This document shows, in pieces, positions 42,010 to 53,055 of a stretch of 64,000 nucleotides of DNA. The notes below the pieces were generated by a model. It searched no databases, had not been told where the DNA came from, and was given only the letters and a program-made list of their open reading frames with translations. Made by a program: the position numbers and the translations under genes. The stretch comes from Anarhynchus alexandrinus. Taxonomy: Eukaryota; Chordata; Aves; Charadriiformes; Charadriidae. The stretch is from assembly GCA_008711295.1 (NCBI GenBank), contig VUYV01000053.1, positions 4,155,162 through 4,219,161 on the forward strand. Direction: 5' to 3'. The stretch's first letter is position 1. Every line of letters starts with the position of its first letter.

Positions 42010-42105
42010 GCACTGAAAGGAGGGCTTCAAGAATGTCTACTGTGTTTAAGCAGGTAGTGCCAGGACATTTGGATGTAAATCTATCCAATAGCTTTGCTCG
42101 AGGAG
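42010..42105 (+). CDS. SBF2: SBF2 exon w13 (pseudophosphatase domain, insert)
   Basis: The exon is 96 nt. Its first two bases complete the split Gly, and it ends with one base of another split Gly. It encodes GTERRASRMSTVFKQVVPGH and LDVNLSNSFARG. Basic and serine-rich (RRASRMS fits a basophilic kinase site, though that is only a pattern). The length is divisible by three, so skipping would keep the frame. The donor GAG|GTTAGT is sub-optimal at +3. Confidence 0.96.
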
Positions 42106-43008
42106 GTTAGTAAGACTAGCTCAAAGTCTGTTACTTGAAATAATAAATGCTAACAAAAGTGAAATAAAAATAAATATACTGCTTACCGATTCATTACTCT
42201 GTGGAACAACAAAATAGAAATTACAGATTAGCCTCAGTCCATAACATTATTCAATTATCTTATTTCTGTTTGAGTCCTTTACTTACCATTGAAATAAAGT
42301 TTGTTTTGTGTTGGAAATCAGTGGAAAACTAAGCACTCAATTAGGAATTATTTTTCTAAATACTTTGTGATTCATCCATATTTTTAATTTGTCTAAAATG
42401 TATGGCCTGAAAATGCATACTTTATATTAGGATTGAATGCACTTTAGAATCTCCAATTACAGATCATTCTGACATTTGGCTGAAGACTAGCTGATGCTTC
42501 ATAAAGTTATAAATAATCTATCTGAATAATTTTACTCTAGGTAAAGGAGGGATTTATGTGGCCAAGCTGTAATAAGTAGGGAGGTAAAGTGTGTTCTTTG
42601 GAAATAGTGTTCTTAGGTACAAGGGCTCATCACTGTCATTTCTACAAGAGGCTTTCATTCTGTGAAGTGGATTCCAACTATTTTATTCTTCTAGTACGAT
42701 GAAATTGTTACGATTTTTTATGTGCAATACACACATAAATTAGTGCATCAAATTCCTTAAATACATGTTTGTTAGGATAGGGATTAATCTGCTTTCCAAA
42801 CGGGAGCAGTTTGTGTTTTGTTCATTACCTTTTAGCCCTGGAGGCTGCTCTTACAATTATTTCTAAGCATCTAAAAGTTGCTTCTCTTCCTTTTTGACTC
42901 CTTCCAGCTTTGTGAGCAGTGCATTAACCACTTTACAGCAAATGCAGCTCAGATTTTCAGAGGTGGGAGTGAGAATGGCTGTAAGATACCTCATCTAAAA
43001 TTAGTTAG

Positions 43009-43070
43009 ACCTGCGTTGACCTGCTGGGGTCCCTTCCAGCCTAAATTGTTGTGTGATAGAAAAACTGTAG
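43009..43070 (+). mobile_element. Short CR1-like 3' tail
   Basis: CTGGGGTCCCTTCCAGCCTA followed by AATTGTTGTGTGATAG resembles the CR1 end GGTCCCTTCCAACCCAAACCATTCTGTGAT. This is the only CR1-like fragment in the window in the same orientation as SBF2. It is short and decayed, so the call is tentative. Confidence 0.5.
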
Positions 43071-43114
43071 CTTCATATGGGGAAGAATAAAACAATTTTT
43101 TAAAGAAAAACTTT

Positions 43115-43187
43115 CAAGAGAGATTAGAGAAATGCAGGAAGGAAGAAGGCAGGAGAGAGGGAGAAAGGAAAGAAGAAAGGAAAATAC
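43115..43187. repeat. Purine-rich tract
   Basis: A stretch of about 70 bases made almost entirely of G and A (GGAAGGAAGAAGGCAGGAGA and similar). It is degenerate GA-rich low complexity, and such mirror-like purine runs can adopt triplex structure. Confidence 0.8.
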
Positions 43188-44370
43188 TCAGAGCTATGTA
43201 GAGAAGTTATGTGAGAATTGTAGCAGAAGGGAAGAGAGGAAGGGCAGTTAAACGGTGATCACCGAAGAACAGAACATTCTGTGCATTTTCATTAATCATA
43301 GTATATGCATATTTTATATCTAAAAGTTCTGTTTATGCTCTCTGCTCACTGTCTTGTTTTTGTAGTACATGGAGATGAAAAAACGTAGTGATTTTAATTG
43401 GCTAAGTAAAATGGCTAGGGACCAAAGAGAACAGGAGTTAATAGGGTCTGGAATTGTTAGATAAATTGGTGACTCTGCCCAGCTTGCCTATGTACTAAAA
43501 TAGTGAAAATGCTGGGTAGCTGACAGCAGATGTTTGGTTGTATTCCATCCTCTTGTGTTGGGACAAAAGTGCCAACAGCGAAGTGGTGCTGAGGGGCAGT
43601 GAAGGTGCTCCAGATAAGTAAGGGAAAGCTTGCTGGTTGACTGTGTGGAAGTTGTCTTTTGAAGATAAAAGGATTACTGAAATAACTATTGCTCGTTTCT
43701 GGGGTTAGAGTTTGTAGTAAGTGTGATGGGATGAATTTGTTACTCCTTAGTGAAGAAAAGAGGAGTCTCGAGGCAGTATTAGGTCACAGACATGTTGTTT
43801 TGTTGGATGTTGAAGTCTCTTGGCGAAATTTCAGCAGTAATCGGGAAGAGGGCAGAGAAGTTATCTTGTGTCTTGCTGGATCGATGCCACACCTGCTCTT
43901 TATATCTGAAAGGTGTAATTACAGCCCAGTATCTGCAGTCTATTCACAGTTCAGCAGGATACGTGAGGACTTTGCTGAAACATAAGAATGTTTGACAAGT
44001 ACAATGGGAGCCCTAGTGAAGGTGAGAAGTTGACAGGCTAAGAGAGAACAGGGAAAGGGAATATCTCCCTGCAGAGAAGTAAACGCCAGGGTTTTTAGAT
44101 TAGCTAACAGAATTCTTTTAGAAGAAACTGTGAAATACACAAAGTATATAGAATCTCTAAATTTGTTGTTCTCAAATTGATTCACGTGATTTATCACTGC
44201 AAAGCTTTTTACTACTTTTGCACAGCTAGCTATATTTCACATGTGAAGTAGTGCTACAAGACTGTATGCAGGACCAAAAATACAGGGGTTTGGTCAGCTG
44301 AAAAAACGGACTTACTTTATGCAGGCAGTCTAAAAATGGTGATTTCTTGCTCCTTCATATTCCTAAGAAT

Positions 44371-44408
44371 AATTCAAAAAGAAAAAAAAAGAAAAAGGAA
44401 AAAAAAGG
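44371..44408. repeat. A-rich low-complexity stretch
   Basis: Runs of A interrupted by single G bases (AAAAAGAAAAAAAAAGAAAA and continuing). No transposon body is recognised on either side. Confidence 0.8.
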
Positions 44409-47400
44409 CAATGGGGTTAGCTAGCTACTTTATCATAGCAAGCAGCTATGGATTATGCACTACACTGTACAAAATACAATAGCAGTATTTTTGTGGTTTT
44501 AATTCTGGATCCCTCTTTTTTTTCCTTGTTTTCATTCTGACACGTACCAGGGCTCAAAAGCCAGGTTCAGCTATGATACACCAATTGAAAATGCCATTTT
44601 CTATTTTTTGTGCCAGACAGTGTATTTTTAATACAAATCCTTTTAAAATTTAAGTTAAAAGATATATGCCAGTGCTTGAATAGTATTTCTCATTTTTAAA
44701 TATCATCATTGTTCTTAATACGCATCAATTGTCCTGAATATTTGTGTCCGTGTCAGGTACAGTTTTTTACTTTGTCTGGAACATTTTAACAAAGTAGTTG
44801 CCTAAAGCTCAGTTAAGTTGTTTCTGATCTGAAATATTTGGCCAAATACTTATATTTTATTGGACCTTTTTTTTGGCAATACCTTGGGTGATATCTTTCA
44901 TAAGAATTGTAAGTTCACTCAAAATACATACCTTTTCTGCTTATATTACTTTATAAGTATAGTGTGGTTCTACAGAACAGCGCTTCTTGCCTGCCATTGT
45001 TGTGTAATTTAGTAGAATAAAATGTTATCTCAGTATGTTTTGCTGCTGTTGGAAAAAATAGTAGTATGTTTATAATTAATAAATACAGACTCAGCTCAGG
45101 CATTTATTTTAGAAGCTGGAGACAATACTTTTGAATATGTTTTCATAGAATATTTATATTAAAAGAAGTTGCTTGTGTTGATGTGGCTCTTGAGCCAAAA
45201 ATACACCGTCTGATAAGCATATAAGCTCCCACTCAAAATGAGGATTTTTGCAAGGGGGGAGGAAAACTTTTTGTGGGATAGATATTACATGTTTTCTAAA
45301 TTTAAAGGACTTTTACACAGTCCTTGAAAAATGTTTGTAGGTAGACAGAACTAACATCTTGCACTCTGATTTGATTTTGAGGTCCATCAAATTATGTACC
45401 TAAAATAGACTAAACCAGTTTTTTTAAAAAGCACTAAGGTTAATTTTTAATTAAGCTAACTTTCAGCTGGATAGAAGCTTTCAATAAAGTATTCAGCTGA
45501 ATGATTTAATCGTTTCCTTTGGTATTATAATTATGGAAGAACACATGAAGGCTATGCTACACGTTTGAAACTATTGCAATGACAATGAAAATTACTCCTT
45601 TTTGATAAATGGATACTTCCTTCCCATTTTATATTGGTTTTCTGGCTTGATTGATGTTTTGTCTTGTGATGACTAAGATTTGTGCTGTCTGATAAATCAT
45701 GTACTGTAAAGAAATTCAATATATACTAGACCTTTGGAAATTAATAAGTAACCCTTTTCTTTTCTCCTGCAATGTGTCTCGCTGCAATGTGCATTCCATT
45801 CCTCCTCCTTCTGTCTTAACTGTTATCTACCAGTGCTTGGGTACAGAGATAAATGTTTCACTCATTCAAATTCCAAATCAGCAACTAAGGGAAGAGTCCA
45901 TCAAGGTACTGTATTCTCTGTCCTAAAACCACATTCTTTTCTACCATCTCCATAACTACTCCGGTATCTTAATACATGCTAAAGTGGTACTGACAGCCTT
46001 GATTCTGCATTAACAAAATTTTGGGTTTTTAGTTCAGTGCAGTTGTGTTGTTTTGTTTTGGGGTTTTTTGGCCACTGAATGTATGATGCAGTGACAGTGA
46101 TTAGTCACACAGTTCACCACATTATTCATTAGTAATGTTATGATCTAATGCAAAGTGATACGTAGAAAAATTTCTGTGTGAAAATTTTAAACAGCAGAAA
46201 ATTAATTCTGCAAAAGAGCATTTAGTATTCCTACTGCTTTAGTAAAATACCTAAGAAATACTGTTACCTAGTTAATGAACTTTCTTTCAAAAATTATCGT
46301 TAATGTTAATGAAAAATTTATATCTGCTAAATTAAAAAGTCATAATAATATTATATATGCCAAATAGTAAAAGCTAGATACTGCTAACAAAAAAATAAGG
46401 CAAAAAATACTAGGCAAAATTAGAATAGAAATATAATAGAAATATAATTGTGTCTTTTAATCACTGTTATCCATCACTGGTAAACATGTTCATCTGCATG
46501 TATTTGTAAGCAGTTTTGTTGCTTTTGATGGCCTACAGGCACTAATGATGGCCTACAATTGTAAAATGTTATAAAGTGTGACTGTGTATTTTTGTATATA
46601 TCACGTTTGGGGACAGTTGTCTGTGTTGGAGCTAGTGGTTTTCATAACAAATGAAAAAGAAATTTTTTCTCTTCATTAAATGCTGTGATTTCTGCTTGCT
46701 GAAGTCTTTATGATTTCATCTGTAGTAGTTCAGCTGCGGAACAAAAGTTTATACTAAACATACTACTTTACTATGTGAGGTATTTTATAAAACTGGCTGT
46801 CTTTGAAGTGGAGACTTCAGAACTGTTACCAATTCATAAGTTCCTAGCCAACCATTCTCAGTTACTCCTATTCGTTTGCTCACATCTAAGGCAAGCAGCC
46901 AGACAGGCAGACAAGCTAAACTGTACAGACGAGTCCCTGTTGAGGATTAGTGTACAGAATTATTCTTTAATAGAAACATAATCCTGCTTCTAAAAAGTAG
47001 AATAAAATTATTTTGCTGGTTGAAATATCTCAGTGGAATTTTACTGTTATCTGCAGCTTTTTTCTTCTATGCAAGAAGTGTTAACTGTGCATATTACTGG
47101 ATTTTACTAAAGGGGTTTGAGGGGGTTTTTGGTACTGTATATCTAAATTTCTACTACTACAAGGTATTTCTGGTGCCTCTTTTCGATATCTTGCTTTGCA
47201 GATTTATGGACAAGAGTCTCTTCTGATAATCTGATTTACTGCATATTGGGTTAAAGAATTTCACACTGCCATTTGAACGCCAAATTTAGTGTACTTTAAG
47301 GGATTTGATTTTCAAGTAGTGCTATTTATACTCTGGAAATCAAGTGCCTTCCACATACCTCACATTGGACACACAAAAACAGACTCACAAAATCATTGTT

Positions 47401-48630
47401 ATTAACTCGGGCACAAGAAACAGAAAAATATTTACTATTTGTCTTTTCTTTTGCTGGTGCTAAACAGGCCTTGGCAATTTGGTTTATCACTACTTTATCT
47501 TATGTTGAAAGCACAAAACTTACTTAAGCGTGATCAGATCAGAGCACATCTGTGTGCTGTAGGAATTTCCTCCCCTGGAAATGACAATATAGCTGCATCA
47601 GCAAGGCACAATATGCAAACTAAAAATGCTGTTGAGAGGCAGAGGTTATTAAATCGGTACAACAGCATTCAAATATTGCTGTGCTGCTTTCAGATGCAAG
47701 TCTGTGGTTCCACGTCACACTGCACTGTTGCAAGCTCATGTTATTGCTAGCTTTGGGATTTCTGTACCATGCCCTGCTGCCAGATTAATGGTGATCTTAC
47801 TGCCAGATTAAAACTGTAAGACTGTGATCTTCTAGGCATTCTTCTCTCCACTTACACAACTGTACAGTAGTTACATCTGCCAGAATATAGTCATGAAACA
47901 CATGACTAAAAAAAATACTTCTTAAATTCATTTTCATTTCTAATTGTCCATTAGACATGGAGAATTAAAAACTAGAATTTATGGCATTCTGCATTTTAAT
48001 CATGGCATTTCAAGAGTAAATATGGAATGCTTTATTCTGAAATGTAATATTTGAATTGATCATCCTTATACACATTTTCATTATAATACGACATGGTTGA
48101 TGCTATGACATTGTGTCGGGCAAAAGGATCACAAGAATTCTAGGTATCAGAATTTTAAGTGATACTATTTTTGAAGAAGGTAATTATATAATATTCTTAC
48201 TAGTTAGACTTCCAAAATAATATGCCTTTGACAAGGAAATACATCAAATTTTTGTCCCTACTTCTGAAAAGAACACCACTAGCAATTTCATTTCCATATA
48301 CTTAAGTGGACATTGATAACTTGTAAGTTGTGATTCATTTTATCATTGTATTACTGATATCATAGCAACCATTTTCTCTACAATAGAAAGTGCTGTGCAG
48401 AGTTTGATTAGTATCTTAGGTTAAATAACATTGCAGTAGGATGCTTTTGACAGTTTTTGTTACGGAAATATTTCTTTCCAGTACATGCTGTTAATTATGT
48501 CCTATGAGGGATGCAAATGACGTGTTTAGACACTCTACTTTCTAAATTATGTCTTAGCATATGCCTTAGTAATTATGATCTCCAGTGCCTCACACAAAGA
48601 GGTTTTTAAATATTTTTCATCTTTATGAAG

Positions 48631-48815
48631 GTGTATGGGCGAGTCTTCGTTCAAGCAACCGATTTATCAACACTCAAACTCCATTCATTGATGTTGGTGC
48701 AAGACTTGCAGGGAAAGATAACACCACTTCCTACAGTAGCAGCACTTTTCTGCAAAGTCAGCTTTTGAGACGGCAAGCAGCCCTCTATATATTTGGAGAA
48801 AAATCTCAGTTACGG
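48631..48815 (+). CDS. SBF2: SBF2 exon w14 (pseudophosphatase domain)
   Basis: The exon is 185 nt. Its first two bases complete the split Gly, and it ends phase 0. It encodes [20 protein letters not shown], then [20 protein letters not shown] and [20 protein letters not shown], ending LR. The FIDVGARLA segment takes the place of the IxDAR strand of active myotubularins. The acceptor is unusual in having only a short tract (TTTTTCATCTTTATGAAG), and the donor CGG|GTAATG is weak. The correct AG is fixed by frame and by the conserved GVWASLRSS sequence. Confidence 0.96.
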
Positions 48816-49591
48816 GTAATGGCATTTTTTTTTCCTAACATAGTTTTTATATGGCTTGAGTTTAATAACCCTAATGTTTTTAAAAAACAATAAATAATAT
48901 CCTAGATAGGGCAGATGGATAACTCTCCTAAAGGTGTAAACTCTTATGAGGATTATTCCTATACACAGAATAACAATTAATGCAGTATAACTGAGTGGGG
49001 GGCGGGGGTGTGAAAATCAAGCTCTGTGGTTATATAATACAACAAAGCATAAATAAAATCATACGAAACTATCTTAAAGGGCGGTTGAAGATCAGGCTCA
49101 AACTCATGGAAGTTCTGTGAGTAGAGCCCGATTTGTCACTTTTGGTGAAATGCTGATGTGTGGTAGAGCTAAGGCATGCAAAGTTGGGTAACATGACTAG
49201 AGAAATGGAATAGCTTTTGTACAAGGTAAGAGCGTTCAAATTGGGAAAGACTTGGCTAGGAAGGAAATACATTGCTAGGCAACAGAGTATCCAGCAAAGC
49301 CTTCACATGCAGAAGTCACCATGCCTTCGCTGTCTCAACTGTCTCCCTGCATTAGCTTTGCAGGGAGCGCGGGCAGCAGAGTTTGGCTCTGCTCAGTGTG
49401 AGATAGTGATGAACGATGGGACTGTAGGCAAATGGAGTGGGGCTGGTGTGGCGGCAGTGGAGCTTGCTGCCCTTGTAGAGGCTGTTCGGAGCTATTCCGA
49501 GGGAAGTGCTGGAGATCTGTGTCTGTAAGTTCATGCTTTCAGAGTCACACTTAATTGCACTTAAATACATACTACTGTATTCTGATTCTGC

Positions 49592-49624
49592 TGACGACTC
49601 ATCTAATGTTCAGCTGAGTCGTCA
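49592..49624. repeat. 10-bp perfect inverted repeat, 13-nt loop
   Basis: TGACGACTCA (49592-49601) and TGAGTCGTCA (49615-49624) are exact reverse complements. The arms are CpG-containing and include a TGAGTC half-site resembling AP-1 motifs, but nothing shows function. Confidence 0.85.
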
Positions 49625-51864
49625 TCTCAGTGATTTCTAGTTTGGGAAGCATGAAACAGACTTATTTGGTAATTTAAAGTGCAGTTTTATTTTTCCTGAT
49701 GTGTTGAAATATGTTGTGAAGCAAATGGAATGTTGTTAGTCAGGAAAGCGATTACCAGAGAAGAAAACCTTCATTACCATGGGCAGCCCTTAAACTCACT
49801 TGAAGCCAAACTGATGTGAATAAGGCTAACCCAGAAGTCTGTCCATCCTGATTTGATTACCTGAAGAGGACCATTATGTCTACAGTTTCATACATCTTAT
49901 TGGATAGATTTTATTATTTTAGATGCAGTTGTTTAAGAAAGGTATTCTCTACGTGAATTCTTGGTAGTTTTACTCTTTTTATTTCAGAAAACGTTTGCAG
50001 GTTATTTTTTTAAAAATCTCTGCATTTAAAGATTGAAAAATCAGTTGTTTTCTACCTTCTTATTCCAAATGTGAGCATACGTGAAATATTATGTATTTTT
50101 TTAAATATGTAACTTTCAAAAGCATTTATTGGTAGTAGGAAAATACATCAGTATTCAAACCTCTCTGAAATTATGTTAATTCAGGAGATGAAAGAGTCCT
50201 CCTGTATCAGAATGATGAATCAAAATTCTTGGCAATTTTTGTTTCTATTTTGACTTTTCTTTGTAATTTCAAATGTTCTTTTATACCCTATTTGTATTTT
50301 CAGTTGCATTTCTAAATGATAATTATGTATCAGGTGTCATCAGGTGTTATTTCTTATTCAATTTTTACTTTGTCTTTTATAATTGTTTACTAATTAATTT
50401 TCCGTTTGGTTTCTTAATTACACGTTGGTGCACAGAGTAGTCAACAGTAACAAAACTTTATTTTCCTGCAAAATTTTTTAGTTTTATTGAGTTGGCATTT
50501 TCATTTGCTTTTCTGGAGTTCCCAAAAGATTCTTCCCAAAGTTTTCAAACAGTTCTATTCATATCAATTTTTCATCTTTTAAGTTTTCCTTTATAACTGT
50601 AAGCCCTAGGAGTCTCTGGCAAAGGAGACACTTTGATGAAAAAGAATATAGGGAGAGTAATGTAAGAGAAATGATTACATAGAATTAAATTGCCATAATC
50701 CAATAGTAACAATTGCTTGCATATTTATTTGTTTGATTTATTAATGAATGTTAAGTGAAGAGTTCAACCATGCATCTAAAGATATGCAGTAGAAACATCT
50801 TTAGTCTGCTGCTTTGAATTGACCCTTTAGACCATAAAAATATGAAAAGTCATTTAATGTATCAGCAGTCACAAACTAGTCACAAACTAGGTGGGGATAA
50901 TATGGTAGTGCTTGGTATATATTACAGCATTTTGAATATATTACCATACAGGTGTGTGTTATTATGCAGAATATGAAAAGAGCTGACTGTTGGATGTACA
51001 AACAACAAGTATTGGACAAAATCAACATGTAATAGTCTGACGTCCAGTAGGATGTATATAATTTGGAAATTGTTTAAAAATCTATACTTTGAGGATCCTT
51101 ACGTTATGCTGGATTATTTCCTTGCTGGTTTAGATTTTACAGGTTTTTCACTTTTTTTTGTTGTTTTGTTTAATAATACAATTTTGCAGAAGATGCTTCA
51201 TCTCTGGGCATTTCTAAGGAAAAGTGTATTGTGTTAGCAAATGTAAGGCTAAAATTACATAGTGATTAAGTGATTGTTTCAAGCCTACTGTCCTTGATTT
51301 GTATCTAGTCTATAAGATCAATTTGACTTCTGGTTTTGCAGAAAGAAATCTTGTTGATTTTTGATTGTGAAGTATTTTCGTAGTTTTTGTTAGCGTCTTG
51401 CTAACTTGGAATTTGCTGGCTTTATAAAAGGCTTGGCAGAGCATGTTGATTCCTGTAAGGACATGCTTTATTCTGCTAAATATCATGTCACATAAATTGA
51501 TGATGCAAACAGAAATATATATTTTAAGGAAATTGTGCTACTTTTCTCAATTGCTTTTATCATACATTCTTACAATCTGGCATTCTAGGTAAAAGTTTGG
51601 TAGTTGAGCCAAAATATAAACATAACTAAATCTGGGCTTTCACTTTCCTGCATTTCACTTGGCCATCCTATGGCATAGCGTCTTAGTGAAGATTATTTGC
51701 AGTCCAAGTTTAATTCCATGAAAGAGCAATTTCTGAAGAAAACTGAAAAAGTTTGCTGTGAAGATCTTCAGTGATGCTTCATATATAAGAATTGTTTTTC
51801 CTAATAATGTTCTCCATATTATACTTTTCATCATAGTTCTTTTTTTTTTCAGTTAGCTAACTTG

Positions 51865-52192
51865 ATCAGAGAATGGTTTGTGTTGGAAGTGACCTTAAAG
51901 ATCATCTAGTTCCAGCGCATCTGCCACAGATAGGGACACCTTCCACTAGACCAGGTTGTTCAAAGCCCCATCCAGCCTGGCCTTGAACACTTCCAGGGAT
52001 GGGGCATCCACAACTTCTCTGAGCAACCTGCTCCAGTGCCTCTTCACCCTCACAGTAAAGAATTTCTTCCTAATATCTGATCTAAATCTACCCTCTTTCA
52101 GTTTAACACTGTTACCCCTTGTCCTGTTACTACACTCCCTGACAAAGTCCCTCCCCAGCTTTCCTGTAGGTATTGGAAGGCTGCTGTACTGA
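51865..52192 (-). mobile_element. CR1 LINE, 5'-truncated 3' end
   Basis: The plus strand reads AGAGAATGGTTTGTGTTGG, GATCATCTAGTTCCAG, CACTAGACCAGGTTG, CCAGCCTGGCCTTGAACAC and CTTTCCTGTAGGTATTGGAAGG: the reverse complement of the avian CR1 3' region, co-linear with the copy at 19111-19455. Compared with that copy it lacks the CCCCTTTA block before the final TTGGAAGG. It is antisense to SBF2. The 78-codon plus frame (51956-52192) is a chance frame. Confidence 0.92.
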
Positions 52193-52599
52193 TCTCTTCA
52201 TTCAGTCCTCCTCTCTTATTGCTCATTTTCTAAATGCAGTAAGTAAAATGAAACATTGAGAGTTCTGCTAGGAAAACCTCTTCGAAATTATATCAGGTAT
52301 TCCCTGACTGCTCTTCTGTGTTGAATTAGGTACTTTAGACAAACAACTGTCTCAGTGTGCAGTGACTGCTTAGATGAGTGAGCTAGTTTACAGTTTTGGG
52401 GGTTCTTTTTAGATTTGGGGGTTAATTTTTTTCTGCTTTCTTGAACTACTAGAATTTGTCCTGCACTGTTGGTATGTCATCCATGCAGTTATTTTAATTT
52501 TTATGTATTTATTGTTAATTTGCTGTAAAAATCCTAAAGGAAGCACATTACATTGTGTATAAAGAACTCAACAGACTTATCACTCAGCTTTGGTTTTTT

Positions 52600-52633
52600 A
52601 CTACTATTATTACTGTTATTATTATTATTATTA
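52600..52633. repeat. ATT trinucleotide microsatellite
   Basis: An imperfect ATT/ACT run that ends in about six clean ATT units. Confidence 0.85.
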
Positions 52634-52878
52634 AAAATAGGACTGCCATGCAATACATTCTGCTGTTATGAGTAGTAGATAGGTACTTTATTATGGTATA
52701 TTTTGCAAGTGTTGTAAGGATTTTTATTATCCTGAGCAAGTGTTTAACTGAACAGATTTTTAATTAGGAATTGAAATATTTAGCAATAAAGCAGGCAAGA
52801 CAGTGAGATTTGATGAGACTGTCAGTGAAAAATATGCTTTCCTTTTAAATTACATCTGCTGTTGTTCTTTTTACTCAG

Positions 52879-53055
52879 GGATTCAAACTTGATTTTGCTT
52901 TGAATTGTGAATTTGTTCCTGTTGAATTCAGTGACATCCGACAGACAAAGGCAAGCTTTAAAAAGCTGATGAGAGCTTGTGTTCCCAGCACTATTCCTAC
53001 AGATTCTGAGGCAACATTCCTTAAAGCACTTGGGGAGTCAGAGTGGTTCCCACAG
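52879..53055 (+). CDS. SBF2: SBF2 exon w15 (pseudophosphatase domain)
   Basis: The exon is 177 nt (59 codons), phase 0 on both sides. It encodes [20 protein letters not shown], then [20 protein letters not shown] and [19 protein letters not shown]. The order [20 protein letters not shown] followed by [11 protein letters not shown] is the myotubularin segment just before the P-loop (active members have an S-W-x-x-H-I pattern there). The acceptor is TTTTTACTCAG; the donor is CAG|GTAATT. The sequence is nearly identical to mammalian SBF2. Confidence 0.98.

Larger units (their letters stand above)
42106..48630 (+). other. SBF2: SBF2 intron, 6.5 kb
   Basis: Begins GTTAGT and ends TTTTCATCTTTATGAAG. 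It holds a short CR1-like tail (about 43009-43070), a purine-rich tract (43115-43187) and an A-rich stretch (44371-44408). Frames of 70-103 codons at 42878, 43689 and 47439 have no splice support or recognisable sequence. Confidence 0.85.
48816..52878 (+). other. SBF2: SBF2 intron, 4.06 kb
   Basis: Begins GTAATG and ends TTCTTTTTACTCAG. It contains a G-rich run near 48995-49010, a 103-codon frame in a GC-richer patch (49217-49528) without splice support, a 10-bp inverted repeat (49592-49624), an antisense CR1 3' end (51865-52192) and an ATT microsatellite (52600-52633). Confidence 0.85.

Noticed and set aside
49217..49528. 103-codon frame in a GC-richer patch
   Set aside because: No pyrimidine tract or credible acceptor, no SBF2 residues missing at this junction, and no recognisable product.
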